Made by a program: the position numbers and the translations under genes
Assembly: GCA_928212115.1 (NCBI GenBank)
Contig: CAKMRJ010005745.1
Coordinates: 103,051,945-103,115,944 of the forward strand
DNA: 64,000 nucleotides
DNA from: Lactuca virosa
Lineage: Eukaryota > Streptophyta > Magnoliopsida > Asterales > Asteraceae
Direction: 5' to 3'
Notes under the pieces: generated by a model
What the model was told of the DNA's origin: nothing
The model's database searches: none
Seen by the model: only the letters and a program-made list of their open reading frames with translations
Shown here: in pieces, positions 10,642 to 22,155 of the stretch
Numbering within the stretch: the stretch's first letter is position 1
Layout: each line of letters begins with the position of its first letter

Positions 10642-12915
10642 TCAAAATGTCATAGGAACCTTACCCACATCCTCCAAGGCACAAAATTCAAGCATCACCA
10701 CCATATCTAAATGCCCCAAGCCCAAGAGAGAAGCATGATCCATTGTAGAAAAATCAAGTAGCGCATCATTGAGGCTGGTAGCATGGCTGGATCGGGAATC
10801 ACTGGCATTGGGATCATAATCCTCGGAGTCTATCTCCACCTTCAGTCCACCGCAGTCGGACTCTTCACCAGAAATGAATGCAGCATGCCGGATACAGCTA
10901 ACCGCACTGGTAAACTCCGAGTGCTTAATTAGTTTAGCCATGATGCGCAAAACCCCCACTTGTAAGAGCCAGTCTCGGTCACGACGTACAACCCCTGCTT
11001 CAGCTCGAGCTTCCTCAAAGAGTTTATCACGATGGCTAACATCCGGCTTTAAGCTCTCATTTTGAATCATTAAATCCTCATTAGCTTGGGTCAGCGAGTC
11101 CACCTTCATTTCCAATGCAGATCGAATCTCCTCAGCAGCAGTTTTCTCTGATGGCAACAAGGCATACCTCTGGTCGGAGCCTCGAACATCCTTCTCGATC
11201 TCAGAGACTTGGCGCTTAATTTCAACCTCTCGGTCGCTACAAATAGCATGGGTGATTTCCATCTCGTTCAACAACTGGATATGGTGAGAACCGACGACCA
11301 AATAAAACATCACCTGAACAGCAGCATACAACATGTTGTGGGCCAATACGGGGTTGCCTATAGTTTCCATATCATGACGGCGGTAGGTGGAAATGCATGG
11401 CGGGCAAACTCTATGGCATTGGTACGAACAGACATGTAGTAATCATTTCGCAAAGTCCATGTGGGAACGAAGATATTAGAACTAGGATTATTTCTAGCTG
11501 GAGACCCCTCACTCGGAGGAGCTTGGTGAGGCAGGGCCCCACTAGGGCCCCCAGGGGGAAAGATCAAAAGTGGATTGTCGAACAATTTGGATTGAAACAA
11601 CAGACAGCTTAGTCGCCCTCCAATCCCCCTCATACTGTTGAACGTCATCATCAGGGATCACAACAATAGCCTCCGGCGTGGAGGAGATTGAGTTCAACAA
11701 ACGAGTAAATTTATGCCTCGATTGAACTCGCCTCCCGATGTTAAAGACATCAGTGGAGGTCTCCCCCAAGGCCAAGACGACCTTCCTCTTAGCTATGGCT
11801 CGCCGTACATCAGATATAATGCCATCATTGCTATCCTCAACCATCTGTACGTAACCAGAATCAACGACAAGAGACGAGGCAGCCGTAGTAATAGGTTGCG
11901 CAGTCAAAGGCCGTTCACCGACGATTGAAAAAGAACCCTCCAAATCCAAGGTCATCGGATGAGAAGTCGCGGTGAGCTAATCATCCCGGCATGGCGAAGG
12001 AATAGTTTCGATAAGATCAGTCTCTCGATGCTCCAGCTTCCCCTGATACCGCTTTCGCAGGACATCGTCCATAGAAAGAGGGGACTGAACACCTGCAAAA
12101 ATGAAAAAAAGACAAAATTTTATAAGCATAATAATCATCATTCCAAAATGTAAATCCCTTTCAAAAAAGGGTGGGGGAGAGGAAGGAAGAATAACAGAAA
12201 GGAAACAAAGGTAGATCCGCCTATCATCAATAACGGTGTAAAAGATGGGAGTCTTCCCCCGACATCTCCAAGAGGGGCTCATCCCAACTCCGACAAGTAG
12301 AACCTCTGAGTACTCCTCATGCACGATCTATATGGTCTTCAGAAGATCAAAAATAGCCTTGTTATGAGGAAACACTTTGGGAGTGATGTCAGAGAAATTG
12401 TTTGCTCGGTAGCGCCCGCGACCGACTCGATCCTGGTTAACCCATAGTCATTTGTCTTGCAAGTTCTTCGGAGTCTTGCCATCAGGAACCAAGACATGAC
12501 CTCCACACTGAGCATAGGTCGTGTACTTGTCACCAGTAGCGCTGAACCGAAAGAAGAACTTGAAGACGAAGAAGCCACGAAGAGCTCCATTCGCCCGATA
12601 GATCATCTCAAATGCCACCACCTTATTGACGCCCTTTGGGGTAAGCATCTAGATGCTACAAGCATGCCTCTAAAGAAGCTCTTCCTGGAAGTCAATGAGA
12701 GGAAGGTGCAAAACAACATCAAAGGTATTCAAATAAATACCTACCTTGCTGGAAGGATGAGAAAGGATCATCGAGTTGGCCGATGGAAACTCTACACCAT
12801 CAACCAGAGAGAAGCCGTAAGTTTCGACGAGAAGTTTGAACTTAGCCTCAGAAGGAACAATGCTGGATTGAACAACCATTAAACCAAAGGGGGAAGCAAA
12901 GAAAAACCTAGTCAA
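10642..12915 (-). pseudogene. Antisense gene of the Tat-type element (putative gypsy-type transposon domain plus coiled coil)
   Basis: Runs opposite to pol. The N-terminal part (12915 down to about 12250) reads GFSLVDGVEFPS, KVGIYLNTFDV, VAFEMIYRANG and FKFFFRF, the pattern of the plant 'putative gypsy type transposon' domain (PF04195-like). A probable intron (about 12095-12230) ends in a T-rich tract and TTGCAG. The downstream exon holds low-complexity acidic and serine-rich stretches, then a 242-residue open segment (11370-10642) rich in Glu, Lys and Leu with coiled-coil character and an acidic serine-rich tail. Several in-frame stops and at least two frame changes break it. In Tat elements such antisense genes are recorded but their role is unknown; I assign none. 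Confidence 0.6.
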
Positions 12916-13243
12916 ACAAGAACGAGAAATAAGAGAAAGAGGTTATGTTGATAGGAAAAGCCTTTAACATTATAACGAAAAACGAAAGTCGAGATATTCA
13001 AAATCCTTGTCGCAATGATGTAGGCATCTGGTGAAGAAGCCCGACGGAACCTCGCGCTGGCAGACACGCCTAAGAGCAGGTCGCCCGCAGAGAATGCTCG
13101 ACCCTGCCAGGGGCGCCTTCTACTATGCGACAAAGTATAACGACTCCTAGCAACAAGGAAGATGCTCAGATCATTATCACCTGAACCAATAGTTGGCCCT
13201 GACAGATCAAGAAGCACGATTACCCAATCAGCACCCCCGATCA

Positions 13244-13503
13244 TGTCGGGTCTGACACCTTTCTCCTGTATGGACTAGCTGAATGACTGAATATAAAAGG
13301 CCTCCTCCGGTACCTTGGAAAATAAGTCACTCTCTCCCAATTCACTCTAGAATACACCCAAGTCTATCCACTGAATTCACCATCGGAGCGTTTTCCCGTA
13401 AGCCTCCTCCAGGAGAATGGATGACGGTTTCCTGTTGTGACTTTGCATGCTCATCAGAACAATCAGAAGTACAAGGTGTAATCTTCCGGTGACCAAGTCG
13501 CAT
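13244..13503 (+). other. LTR-like end of the Tat-type element with TATA box
   Basis: Begins TGTCGGGTCTGACA, itself an imperfect inverted repeat. It has a strong plant TATA (ATATAAAAGG, 13291-13300) followed by a CT-rich leader-like stretch, and runs into the AT microsatellite. I read it as the U3/R part of the 3' LTR. No purine-rich tract is clear just upstream and the partner LTR is outside the window, so this is tentative. Confidence 0.4.
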
Positions 13504-13523
13504 CATATATATATATATATATA

Positions 13524-13577
<54 letters not shown>
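13504..13577. repeat. (AT)n microsatellite
   Basis: About 70 bp of nearly pure AT dinucleotides with one C interruption. Confidence 0.95.
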
Positions 13578-13579
<2 letters not shown>

Positions 13580-13580
<1 letters not shown>

Positions 13581-15152
13581 GGCCAACCCAAGGAAGCCTA
13601 ACCAAAAAGAAAAATCCATAGAGAATGATGAACCAATATATTAGGAAATTTTTTGAAGACGTTAAAGATATAACTCAAAGGATCCATTAAAAAAGAATTT
13701 GACACTAATACCAAAACCCACAACCAATCAAAACCCAAAACCCATCGAAAATACTCCTTACCCAATCAAATTGTATGTAGCTAGCCAAATTTGCGAGATT
13801 AATCATTAAACACCATATGAAGACGATTAATATGTGACTAAGATTAGGGATCAAATGAAACATATTGTAGAAGGAGACCAAGAGACTAGACATATATGAA
13901 AAACATTAGAAATTAGCATTTAGAAGGGATTGTTCTTTTCAGTCATCCATCTGTGATGGTAGTTATAGTGATTTTGATGGTGGCAGAGTATTCTTGTAAC
14001 CCAATCAAGAGAATGAGAGTACATAGTGAATCAAGGGAAACAATAGGTGTTACTGACATAAATTCCAACCCAAATAACAAATGCAAAGCCTACCAATGGT
14101 GTGTATATATGTTATACATACCTGCGATTTGGAGGAACAATGACCTCTTTTTTTGTTGATGGACAAATTAAAATAGACGGCCTGATGGATAGAAGAAGAT
14201 GACGATGAGAGAAAGTGAAAATAATGTGCTAGGGCTTCAAATTATAGGAGTTTGTTTCCACATTTTTAGTGTTTCAATTTTGGAAGTTAATTATAATTAA
14301 TAGATTAAATTAATATATAACTAATTGGATTATATGTTAACGTACTATTAAGCCCTTATCTAAAATGGTTGGCTTACATTGTGTTACACATACACAAAAT
14401 ATTTGTCTAATTACAAATGATCCTATCTTGAGGGGAATATACCACTAATGATTTTATTGAGTTACATACATTAGATCATACTATGCATCAATTATCATGC
14501 TTAGCAAAATGGTATTGTATAAAGAAAACACCATTCCCTTGTTGAAACTACATGGTCCTTGATTCTATCTTCTTAGGTCCAAAATATTTTGTGGGGGGAA
14601 GTTGTTCTTACCGCTTCCCATGATAATCCATTTCCACTACACATAATTCACCAAAATAAGCTCTATTTGTATTATTGGACTACGATATTGTGTGTACTGC
14701 TTTGTTACAACCCGACAAGTCAAAAATGGTATGTTTCTCGACATGTCACCTTTTGGAGCAAATCCCATTCTATAGCGTGCATGATTGTTCACACGTCATG
14801 ACATGATCGAGACTTCAGACTATTGATCCATTTAGCATTAAAAATGATGATGTTTGTTCTAAATCTTTCAGATAGCCCTTGAACGCCTAATCCCACACTC
14901 GTTTCCGCTTAGGACCACTCAACTACTGCTACTTAGGATCCCCCATCATTAAGGCCTACTCGTAATCGAAAGTTCACCAAGCTTCCAAAATTTGTATATT
15001 TCACTTACTAACCACATTTTCTACTTTATTGTAAATGTACGTCGTCCCTCTAAACCATCATCCTACAACGAGGTCGTCATGATCCCCTTTAACAAAAAAC
15101 TATGATTGAAGAAGTTACAACTCTTTAGCACACTCACACATGGGATTTTCTT
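13580..15152 (+). repeat. Tandem duplication, copy A (Copia fragment)
   Basis: Starts AGGCCAAC and matches 15744-18202 throughout, apart from two insertions in the second copy. It holds a noncoding part (13580-14570) and a decayed Copia stretch, with an integrase end near 14640-14775 and the variable linker before RT. It breaks off at about 15152, just where the RT of copy B begins. The duplication therefore happened inside an already decayed Copia element. Confidence 0.8.
14640..14775 (+). pseudogene. Copia integrase C-terminal remnant (copy A)
   Basis: CYNPTSQKWYVSRHVTFW is the C-terminal signature shared by Copia integrases, where the viral-coat-like hinge begins. The surrounding frame is open for 70 codons but no catalytic core is recognisable. 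The same piece, more damaged, lies near 16955-17035 in copy B. Confidence 0.55.
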
Positions 15153-15575
15153 GTCAAGACTCAAAACGACAATCGGAAAATTTACCTTGACCCTTAAATC
15201 GAAAATCTCATCATAAAGCCTACTCATAAAAATATATAATACTATAAAGTATAATAATTGGGAATAAAGAACATTATTTTCCTTCAATAATATATTCCTA
15301 GACTCCATGTTTAATCGAATATGAAAAATGCTATATATTACTTGATTATATAAACCAGAGATATGTACCTTTCTTCATCAAACACCCTACAAGCTTTCAC
15401 AGCAAAATGGCAGCTCAATGTTTCACCACCAAGGTGACAACCCAATAAATGTTTTGATCTCCCCATCCCTTCAATTTACACCACTAATATAGACCATCTA
15501 GCTTTATTCAACCGCTACAGATATTCACATCATACAGTTAAAACGATAATTAATTTAACAAAAAATGCTAAAGAA

Positions 15576-15577
<2 letters not shown>

Positions 15578-15667
<90 letters not shown>
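15578..15667. repeat. (TA)n(TG)n compound microsatellite
   Basis: About 60 bp of TA repeats pass directly into about 28 bp of TG repeats. It sits between the two tandem copies, as another AT microsatellite sits before copy A. Confidence 0.95.
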
Positions 15668-15668
<1 letters not shown>

Positions 15669-15743
15669 ATACAAATTAAATCACACACCTATTTATCAAA
15701 CAAAATCACCCATATTCTTACAAGAAACGACTTATAATATATG

Positions 15744-18202
15744 AGGCCAATCGAAGGAAACCTAACCAAAAAGACAAATCCATAGTAGAATGATGAAGCA
15801 ATCTATTAGGAAAGTTTTTGAAGATGTTAAAGATATAACTCAAAAGATTCACTCAAAACGAATTTGACACTAAGACCAAAACCCACAACTAATCAAACCA
15901 AAAACCCATCCACAATACACCTTAGCCAATCAAATTTTATGTAGCTAGCCGATTTTTTCAAGATTAATGATTAAGCACCATATAAAGATGATGAATATGT
16001 GACTAAGATTAGGGACGAAACGAAACATACTGTAGAAGGTGCCCAAGAGACTATACATATATGCAAAACCTTAGAAATTAGTATTTAGAAGGGATTATTC
16101 TTATCAGTTATCCATCTGTGTTGGTATTTACAATGATTTTGATGGTGGCTGAGTATTCTTGTATCCCAATCAAGAGAATGAAAGTACATAGGAAATCAAG
16201 GGAAAAATAGGTGTTACTGACATACTAACCCAATCAACGAATACAAATACTACCAATGGTGTGTGTACATGTTATACATACATGTGATTTGGAGGAAGAA
16301 TGACCTCTATTTTTGTTGATGGACAAATTAAAATAGACGACCTAATGGATAGAAGAAGATGAAGACAAGAGAAAATGAAGAATATCGTGCTAGGGCTTCA
16401 AATTATAGGAGATTTTTTCCACATTTTGAGTGTTTCAATTTTGGAAGTTAATTATAATCAATAGATTAAATTAATATATAACTAATTGGATTATATGTTA
16501 ACTTACTATTAAGCCCTTATCTTGATTTTTAAAATGGTTGGCTCACATTGTGTTACACATACACACAATATTTGTCTAATTACAAACGATCCTATCTTGA
16601 TGGGAATATACCTCTAATGATTTTATTGAGTTACGTGCATTAGACTATGCATCAGCCATCATGCTCAACAAAATGGTATTTTATAAAGAAAACACCATTC
16701 CCTTGTTGAAACTACATGGTCCTAGCTTCTATTTTCTTAGGTCCCTAGTATGACTTGTTCTTACCGCTTCCCATGTTAATCAATTTCCACTATATATAAT
16801 TCTAGGATGTTTCCTTTCTAAAAACTATACAGAAAACTTCTTGATTATTCTTTATTATGAGATTTTGGTGTACTGCTTTGTTTTACGACTTCACGCAGAG
16901 CAGAACAAATTGTCTCCAAAATAAGCTCAATGTGTATTATTAGACTACGATATTGTATGTACTACTTTGTTACAACCCGACGAGTCAAAAGTTGTATGTT
17001 TCTTGACATGTCACCTTTTTGGAGCACATCCCATTCTATAGCATGCATGATTGTTTACACGACGTGACATAATCGAAACTTCAGACTATTGACCCATTTA
17101 GCATTAACAATGATCATTTTTGTTCTAAAGCTTTTAAATAGACCTAAAACGCCTGATCCCACACCCGTTTCCGCTTAGGACCACTCAACTATTACTATTT
17201 TAGGATCCCCCGTCATTAAGGCCTACTCGTAATCGGAAGTCCACCAAGCTTCCAAAATTTGCATATTTCTCTTACTAACAACCTATGTAGTCAATAGCGA
17301 CGCTATAGTGGTGCTATAGCGGCGCTATAGCGGTTAGTGGAGGTAAGGAAACGCTATTTCGAAATAGCGGTTTAGAATAGCGGCGACGCTATTAGCGCCG
17401 CAATTTACCGCTATTTACCGCGATTATGGTCACCGCTATAGCGGCGCTATAACCGCTATTTTAATAAATTCCATTTTTGGGCTATTTTACATATAAAAAA
17501 CATTTTTTTGTGTCATTCCATTGAATAAAATTGTTTTTTCTTAGCCCCTAACTAAAACTTTTGTGTCATTCCATTGAATAAAATTGTAATTTTGTGACTG
17601 TCATGACTTCCATTGAAACCATGTATGTGTTGTGTTGCTAATTGTGTTGAAAACTTGAAGTACTCCATTATGATTAACTATCAAATTGCTTAATCATTTA
17701 TTTGATAACTGTAATTGTGTTAAAGTATGATAAAATAGTAAGTATTTCATATGTTTTCTTGTTAATTGTGTTAAAGTATGATTAACTGAGGCATTGGTAA
17801 CCGATCCGTGAAGTATGATTAACTAATTATGATATGTGAAGTATGATTAACTAAATATGATACGTGAATTATGATTTACTGATTAACTAATCAACTGGAT
17901 TGTGTTGAACGTTAAAGTATGATTTACTGATTAATATGAGTATATATAAATTCAAAAATAATATAAAAACGCTATATGACCGCTATACCGCCGCGAAAAC
18001 CGCGATTTCAAATAGCGGCCGGTGACCGCTATTCTATTTTTGACCGTGATAACTGCTTAGCTAACAACATTTCCCTCCTTTATTGTAAATGTACATTGTC
18101 TCTCTAAACCATCGTCCTACAAGGAGGTCGTCATGATCCCTTTTATCAAAAAACTATGATTGAAGAAGTTACAACTCTTTAGCACACTCACACAAGGGAT
18201 TT
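15744..18202 (+). repeat. Tandem duplication, copy B (Copia fragment)
   Basis: Second copy of the block at 13580-15152. Relative to copy A it carries an extra stretch of about 110 bp near 16800-16910 and the 778-bp hAT insertion at 17283-18060. The Copia sequence continues past the end of homology into RT (see 18118-19130). Confidence 0.8.
17283..18060 (+). mobile_element. Small non-autonomous hAT-like element (hAT-1)
   Basis: 778 bp bounded by an exact 8-bp duplication, CTAACAAC at 17275-17282 and 18061-18068. The imperfect terminal inverted repeats are CTATGTAGTCA and, on the other strand, CTAAGCAGTTA. Subterminal zones are full of short GC-rich motifs of the type ATAGCGGCGCTATAGCGG at both ends, while the centre is AT-rich with no coding frame. 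The 8-bp TSD and subterminal motif arrays are typical of hAT. Copy A of the host duplication has the empty site near 14995. Confidence 0.8.
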
Positions 18203-19130
18203 CGTTCCGCTCCCTCGTAGAAAGAACATGATTGATTATATTTAGGTATACAAGATCAAAACTTAGTATGATGGGTTCGTTGAATGTTATAAATCCAAAC
18301 TTGTTGCAAAAATATATTCGCAAAAGTATGGTATGGATTATGAGGATACTTTTGCTCCGGTTGCAAAAATGATGTATGTTGTTACACTGATTGTTGTTCT
18401 TTTTTTAAGCAATGGAAGATTTATCATAAGGATGTCAACAATGTTTCTTAAATAGTGATCTTCATGAGGTAATATACGTTTCTCATCCCCGTGTATTTCT
18501 CACGAAATAGGTGAAGTTTGTTGGCTTCAGAAATCATTGTATTGTCTCAAACCGGCCCCTCGTTCTTTGTTTGTGAAATTTTCTATCATAATTACTTCAC
18601 TTGGTTTTCGTCCTAGTAATCATGATTCCACTTTATTTTTTAGATGTACGATTACATGTCAGATCCTTCTTTCCATATACGTTAATGGCATGATTATTAA
18701 TGATGATGATCATGATGGTATATAGCCTGTGAAGTGTGATTTGCCTTACCGATTTGCTATGAAAGACTTGGGATTACTGTGTTATTTCTTGGGGATTGAA
18801 GTTGTTTAACCTCCAAGTGTTCTGTAACTCACAGCGTTCCTTTATCAAATACAAGCCTTTATCATACCATTATAGGAAATTTGGTTTACCTTAATATCAT
18901 TAGGTCATATATTGATCGTGCAATTCATGTGGTTAACCAAATTGTCACTGATTCTTCTATTGTTCACTGGGGAGTTGTTCTTTGTTTGAGATATCTTCGT
19001 GATATTATGCTAATAAGTCTATTGCATCTTTTCTGTTTGGGCTCTATGTTTAGCCCTTTATTCAAGTTTAACCTAATTAGTTTTCCTATTTATTTAGTCT
19101 TTCTATTTCTTTGTAATTATACTTTTCTTT
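18118..19130 (+). pseudogene. Decayed Copia reverse transcriptase and RNase H
   Basis: Frame pieces read SQKYGMDYEDTFAPVAKM (about 18309-18370), then a VKFSIIITSLGFRPSNHDST stretch (about 18565), a damaged active-site region (IYVNGMIIND, about 18677, where the usual Asp pair reads Asn-Gly) and RFAMKDLGLLCYFLG (about 18750). From 18881 an open frame shows an RNase H-side stretch (IHVVNQIVTDSSIVHWG). Stops and frame changes are numerous. It is the downstream part of the element duplicated at 13580-18202. Confidence 0.65.
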
Positions 19131-19479
19131 CATAATAATAAAACCCTAGCCGGACTTTCTCTTCATTGTTGAGTAGTTTATATGTAACTCATTGAATATG
19201 AAACCAAAACTGATGAAATTAGAGCTTAAACTCAAGTACAAGCTCTAAAATACATCCTAAAAAAAAGATTTAATGTGAATCCAACTTTAAACAAACAATA
19301 TATTCATCTTTTAGAAATTTCACATATTACATTGTATTGAGGCTTTTAAATTTTCCATCAAAATTGTTCCAATACCGTGGAACCGGCCAGACCAAAATGG
19401 TAAAATAAATGGAATGAATTTACACTGTAAAAGGAACCGATAACCAAACCTGTTCTAAACTGGTACCGGTCCGGGTACG
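19131..19479. other. Noncoding spacer
   Basis: No gene seen. The last 110 bases have repeated CCGG-type motifs (GGAACCGG, GGTACCGGTCCGGG) that continue after Copia-2 at 26439-26460, so Copia-2 landed in a GC-rich patch, perhaps an old DNA transposon. Confidence 0.5.
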
Positions 19480-19484
19480 GCTCG

Positions 19485-19697
19485 TGTTGACGAGAGCAAG
19501 ACCTGGTGTAGATAAGGTCAAACATGGGAAATGGCTGTTGTATAAGATAAGTAATTTATATCTTTTCATTAAGGCTGTAAACTAGGATAGTTTGTTATTC
19601 TTTGTTCCTTGTATAAATGTATTCCTCTGTTAATTATTGGATATATGAAAAATACGGTAGAATTCTTCCTCCACAAATACTTGTATTCAGTTTCACA
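19485..19697 (+). repeat. Copia-2 5' LTR
   Basis: 213 bp, TGTTGACG...TTTCACA, immediately followed by the initiator Met tRNA primer site at 19698. Confidence 0.9.
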
Positions 19698-20552
19698 TGG
19701 TATCAGAGCATACCTGATCCAATCGAAGGACCTCATACGTATTATCGAAGCCTTGAAGAATGGGTAACAAAGGAGAATCGTCAAATCCCTCACAAGTTAT
19801 CGTTCAAAATGTACAAGATACGCCATTTCCAACTGGAGGAGTCATTTTCGATGACACAAACTACCCCTTGTGGTCTCAACTAATGGAGATGAGGATCGGA
19901 GATCGGAACAAATCTGGTTATCTTACCGGAAAAACACTGAAGCCTAAAGAAGGTGAAAAAGAAATCGAAACATGGCTGATTGATAATAACAAAGTAAAAA
20001 GCTGGCTGATTGACTCAATGACTCCGTCTCTCATCCGCCGATTCATCCGCCGATTCATCCGTCTCCAAACAGTAGCATAAATATAGGATGTAGTCTCCAA
20101 GAGTTTCTACGATGGGAATGATGAAACTAGGGATGTCAAAAAGTCCCGTGGGACCCCGTTCCCATGGGGGCCCCGTCCCGTTTGGGGGAAATTTTTAAAC
20201 GAAATTGGGGGCGGGTACGGGCGGGGGCAAGGTTAACCCCCGCTTTAATTTCGGGGGCGGGGGCGGGGATAGGCAATCCCATCCCGAAACCCCCATGGGG
20301 ACCTCATTAATAAATTACACATATATTTACATATATTAATTAAATAAATATAATAAGCAATAACATGATTTTAAGCTTTCAAAATTCATCAAAAAACTTG
20401 TTTTTAAGTTGTTAGTATAATGTGTTTAAGATGCCATAACTTTTTTATTTTTAACATGTAAAATTCTACTATAAATAATTATTTGTTACCTAAAAAATAG
20501 TTTCTTTTAGCCTAAATAAAAACTTCTTTTAGCCAAAAAAAAAAGACAACCC

Positions 20553-22155
20553 TGTAGGGTTTCAAAGTACTCCATAGATTATGGCAATGGGCCCCCTTGA
20601 TGAAGTGTAGGTTAAAATCCCAAGACTTGTCTTTTCCCTATAAATAGTCATGTATTATTCATAATTAGGGTTAAGAGTGAGGCAAAATGTAGCCGCCACG
20701 TTGTGAGGTTTCTTATGTAGAGTTAGATTCTTTAGTCTATTCTAAAAGTGTAATTTACTCCTCATGTTTTGAATAAATCGAGTGATCATTCGACATATCT
20801 TTACTGTGTGTGTTCTTATTTTCCGCATCTTGTTCATCAAATCTTAATTAGGGTTTTAATCCCAACAAGTGGTATCAGAGCGGGTCTTTGAAGATCTATT
20901 GATTTTTGAAGTATCGGTTCTTGATTTGATGATTTTCTGCACAAGTTATTGAAGATTATTGGTGTTTTGGAATCAAAATTCTGTTCAAGCAACTGTTCAT
21001 GGACAATTATGTTACTGTTCATCACTGTTTACTAGAAAATTAAGGATTCTATCAAGTCTTGGCGGTTCGGAAAGTCGTTTTTCGTGATAACGTCAAATGT
21101 TTTCGACTTTTTCGGATTTTATACTTCATCGTTTATATCATTTTGTCGCGGGGGAGCATAGTAATTTTTTATCCATTCAAGATCATTTTCATGACCATTT
21201 GAAGGCTTTATAATCACGTTTTTATTATAAATTGGGGGAGAATTTGGTATGGCCATTCGAAATTGGATTTGTGACTTTTCAAATTTGAAGATTTTTTATA
21301 AAGCTTGTGGTAGAATTATGAAGGTAGTTTTTACAGTTGCAGTTCTTCATCGAGCTCTTCTAAAGCTTTTACAGAGAAGTATCCTTTACAGTAGCAGTTC
21401 TTCATCGAGCTCTTCTAAGGACTTGTTATATCTCCGACTTCTAGTATTTTCTCGATCAAGTGGCGTTACGAATCTTAAAATTTGGGTTGTTACAAGATAA
21501 TTTTTGGTGGCTTATATCATTAGCTTGTTTGAAGATCATTGTGACTTGGAGGGGGATTTCTTCAAAGACAAGAATTGATTCGGTTTCTTAATTCTGAAAT
21601 GGGTTTTTATGGCGGGTTTGGATTTCTTGAAGATCTTTGGGATTACATTAGAAAATGAAGTTTAAAGACATTACTTCAGTGCTTAGTTCATATATCCTAG
21701 AACCCGTTTTTAAAGACTATTGAAAAATCAAGATTCTTGGATTGTTTCAAATATTCCTCGTTGTGAGATCATTTCTTATTTGCTAGATGCTTTTTTTGGA
21801 AGTTGAATCATTGTCATCCATTCCATACTTTGAGGGGAGATTGTAGGGTTTCAAAGTACTCCATGGATTATGGCAATGGGCCCCCTTGATGAAGTGTAGG
21901 TTAAAAGCCCAAGACTTGTCTTTTCCCTATAAATAGTCATGTATTATTCATAATTATGGTTAAGAGTGAGGCAAAATGTAGCCGCCACGTTGTGAGGTTT
22001 CTTATGTAGAGTTAGATTCTCTAGTCTATTCTGAAAGTGTAATTTACTCCTCATGTTTTGAATAAATCGAGTGATCATTCGACATATCTTTATAGTGTGT
22101 GTTCTTATTTTCCGCATCTTGTTCATCAAATCTAATTAGGTTTTTAATCCCAACA
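20553..22155 (+). mobile_element. TRIM/LARD-like small LTR element inside hAT-2
   Basis: 1,603 bp flanked by AACCC (20548-20552 and 22156-22160). The LTRs are 315 bp (20553-20867) and 314 bp (21842-22155), TG...CA, and differ by about eight bases. The PBS TGGTATCAGAGC is at 20870-20881 and the PPT (TTTGAGGGGAGA) ends at 21840. The internal 970 bp has no gag or pol; the one 83-codon frame (21249-21500) has no recognisable similarity and spans a local repeat. The element must have been mobilised by an autonomous relative. Confidence 0.9.
21327..21420 (+). repeat. Internal duplication in the TRIM
   Basis: A unit containing GCAGTTCTTCATCGAGCTCT, preceded by TTTACAG, occurs twice about 55 bp apart (near 21338 and 21393). 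Confidence 0.75.

Larger units (their letters stand above)
1..13504 (+). mobile_element. Tat-type Ty3/gypsy retrotransposon remnant, right part
   Basis: The element enters the window inside pol. RNase H (1-80, resuming at 8012), integrase (about 8406-9640), a minisatellite (9737-10073), a spliced antisense gene (10642-12915, minus) and an LTR-like end (13244-13503) follow in order. An RVT_3-type RNase H next to integrase, tandem repeats after pol, and an extra antisense gene before the 3' LTR are known traits of the Tat lineage (Grande/Retand/Ogre relatives). Copia-1 splits it at TTAAG. All reading frames carry stops, so it is dead. The lineage call is by architecture; the right border is approximate because the 5' LTR lies outside the window. 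Confidence 0.6.

Noticed and set aside
21249..21500. Protein-coding gene in the TRIM
   Set aside because: Spans a local duplication and has a serine run from repeated codons; no domain, and TRIMs are non-coding.
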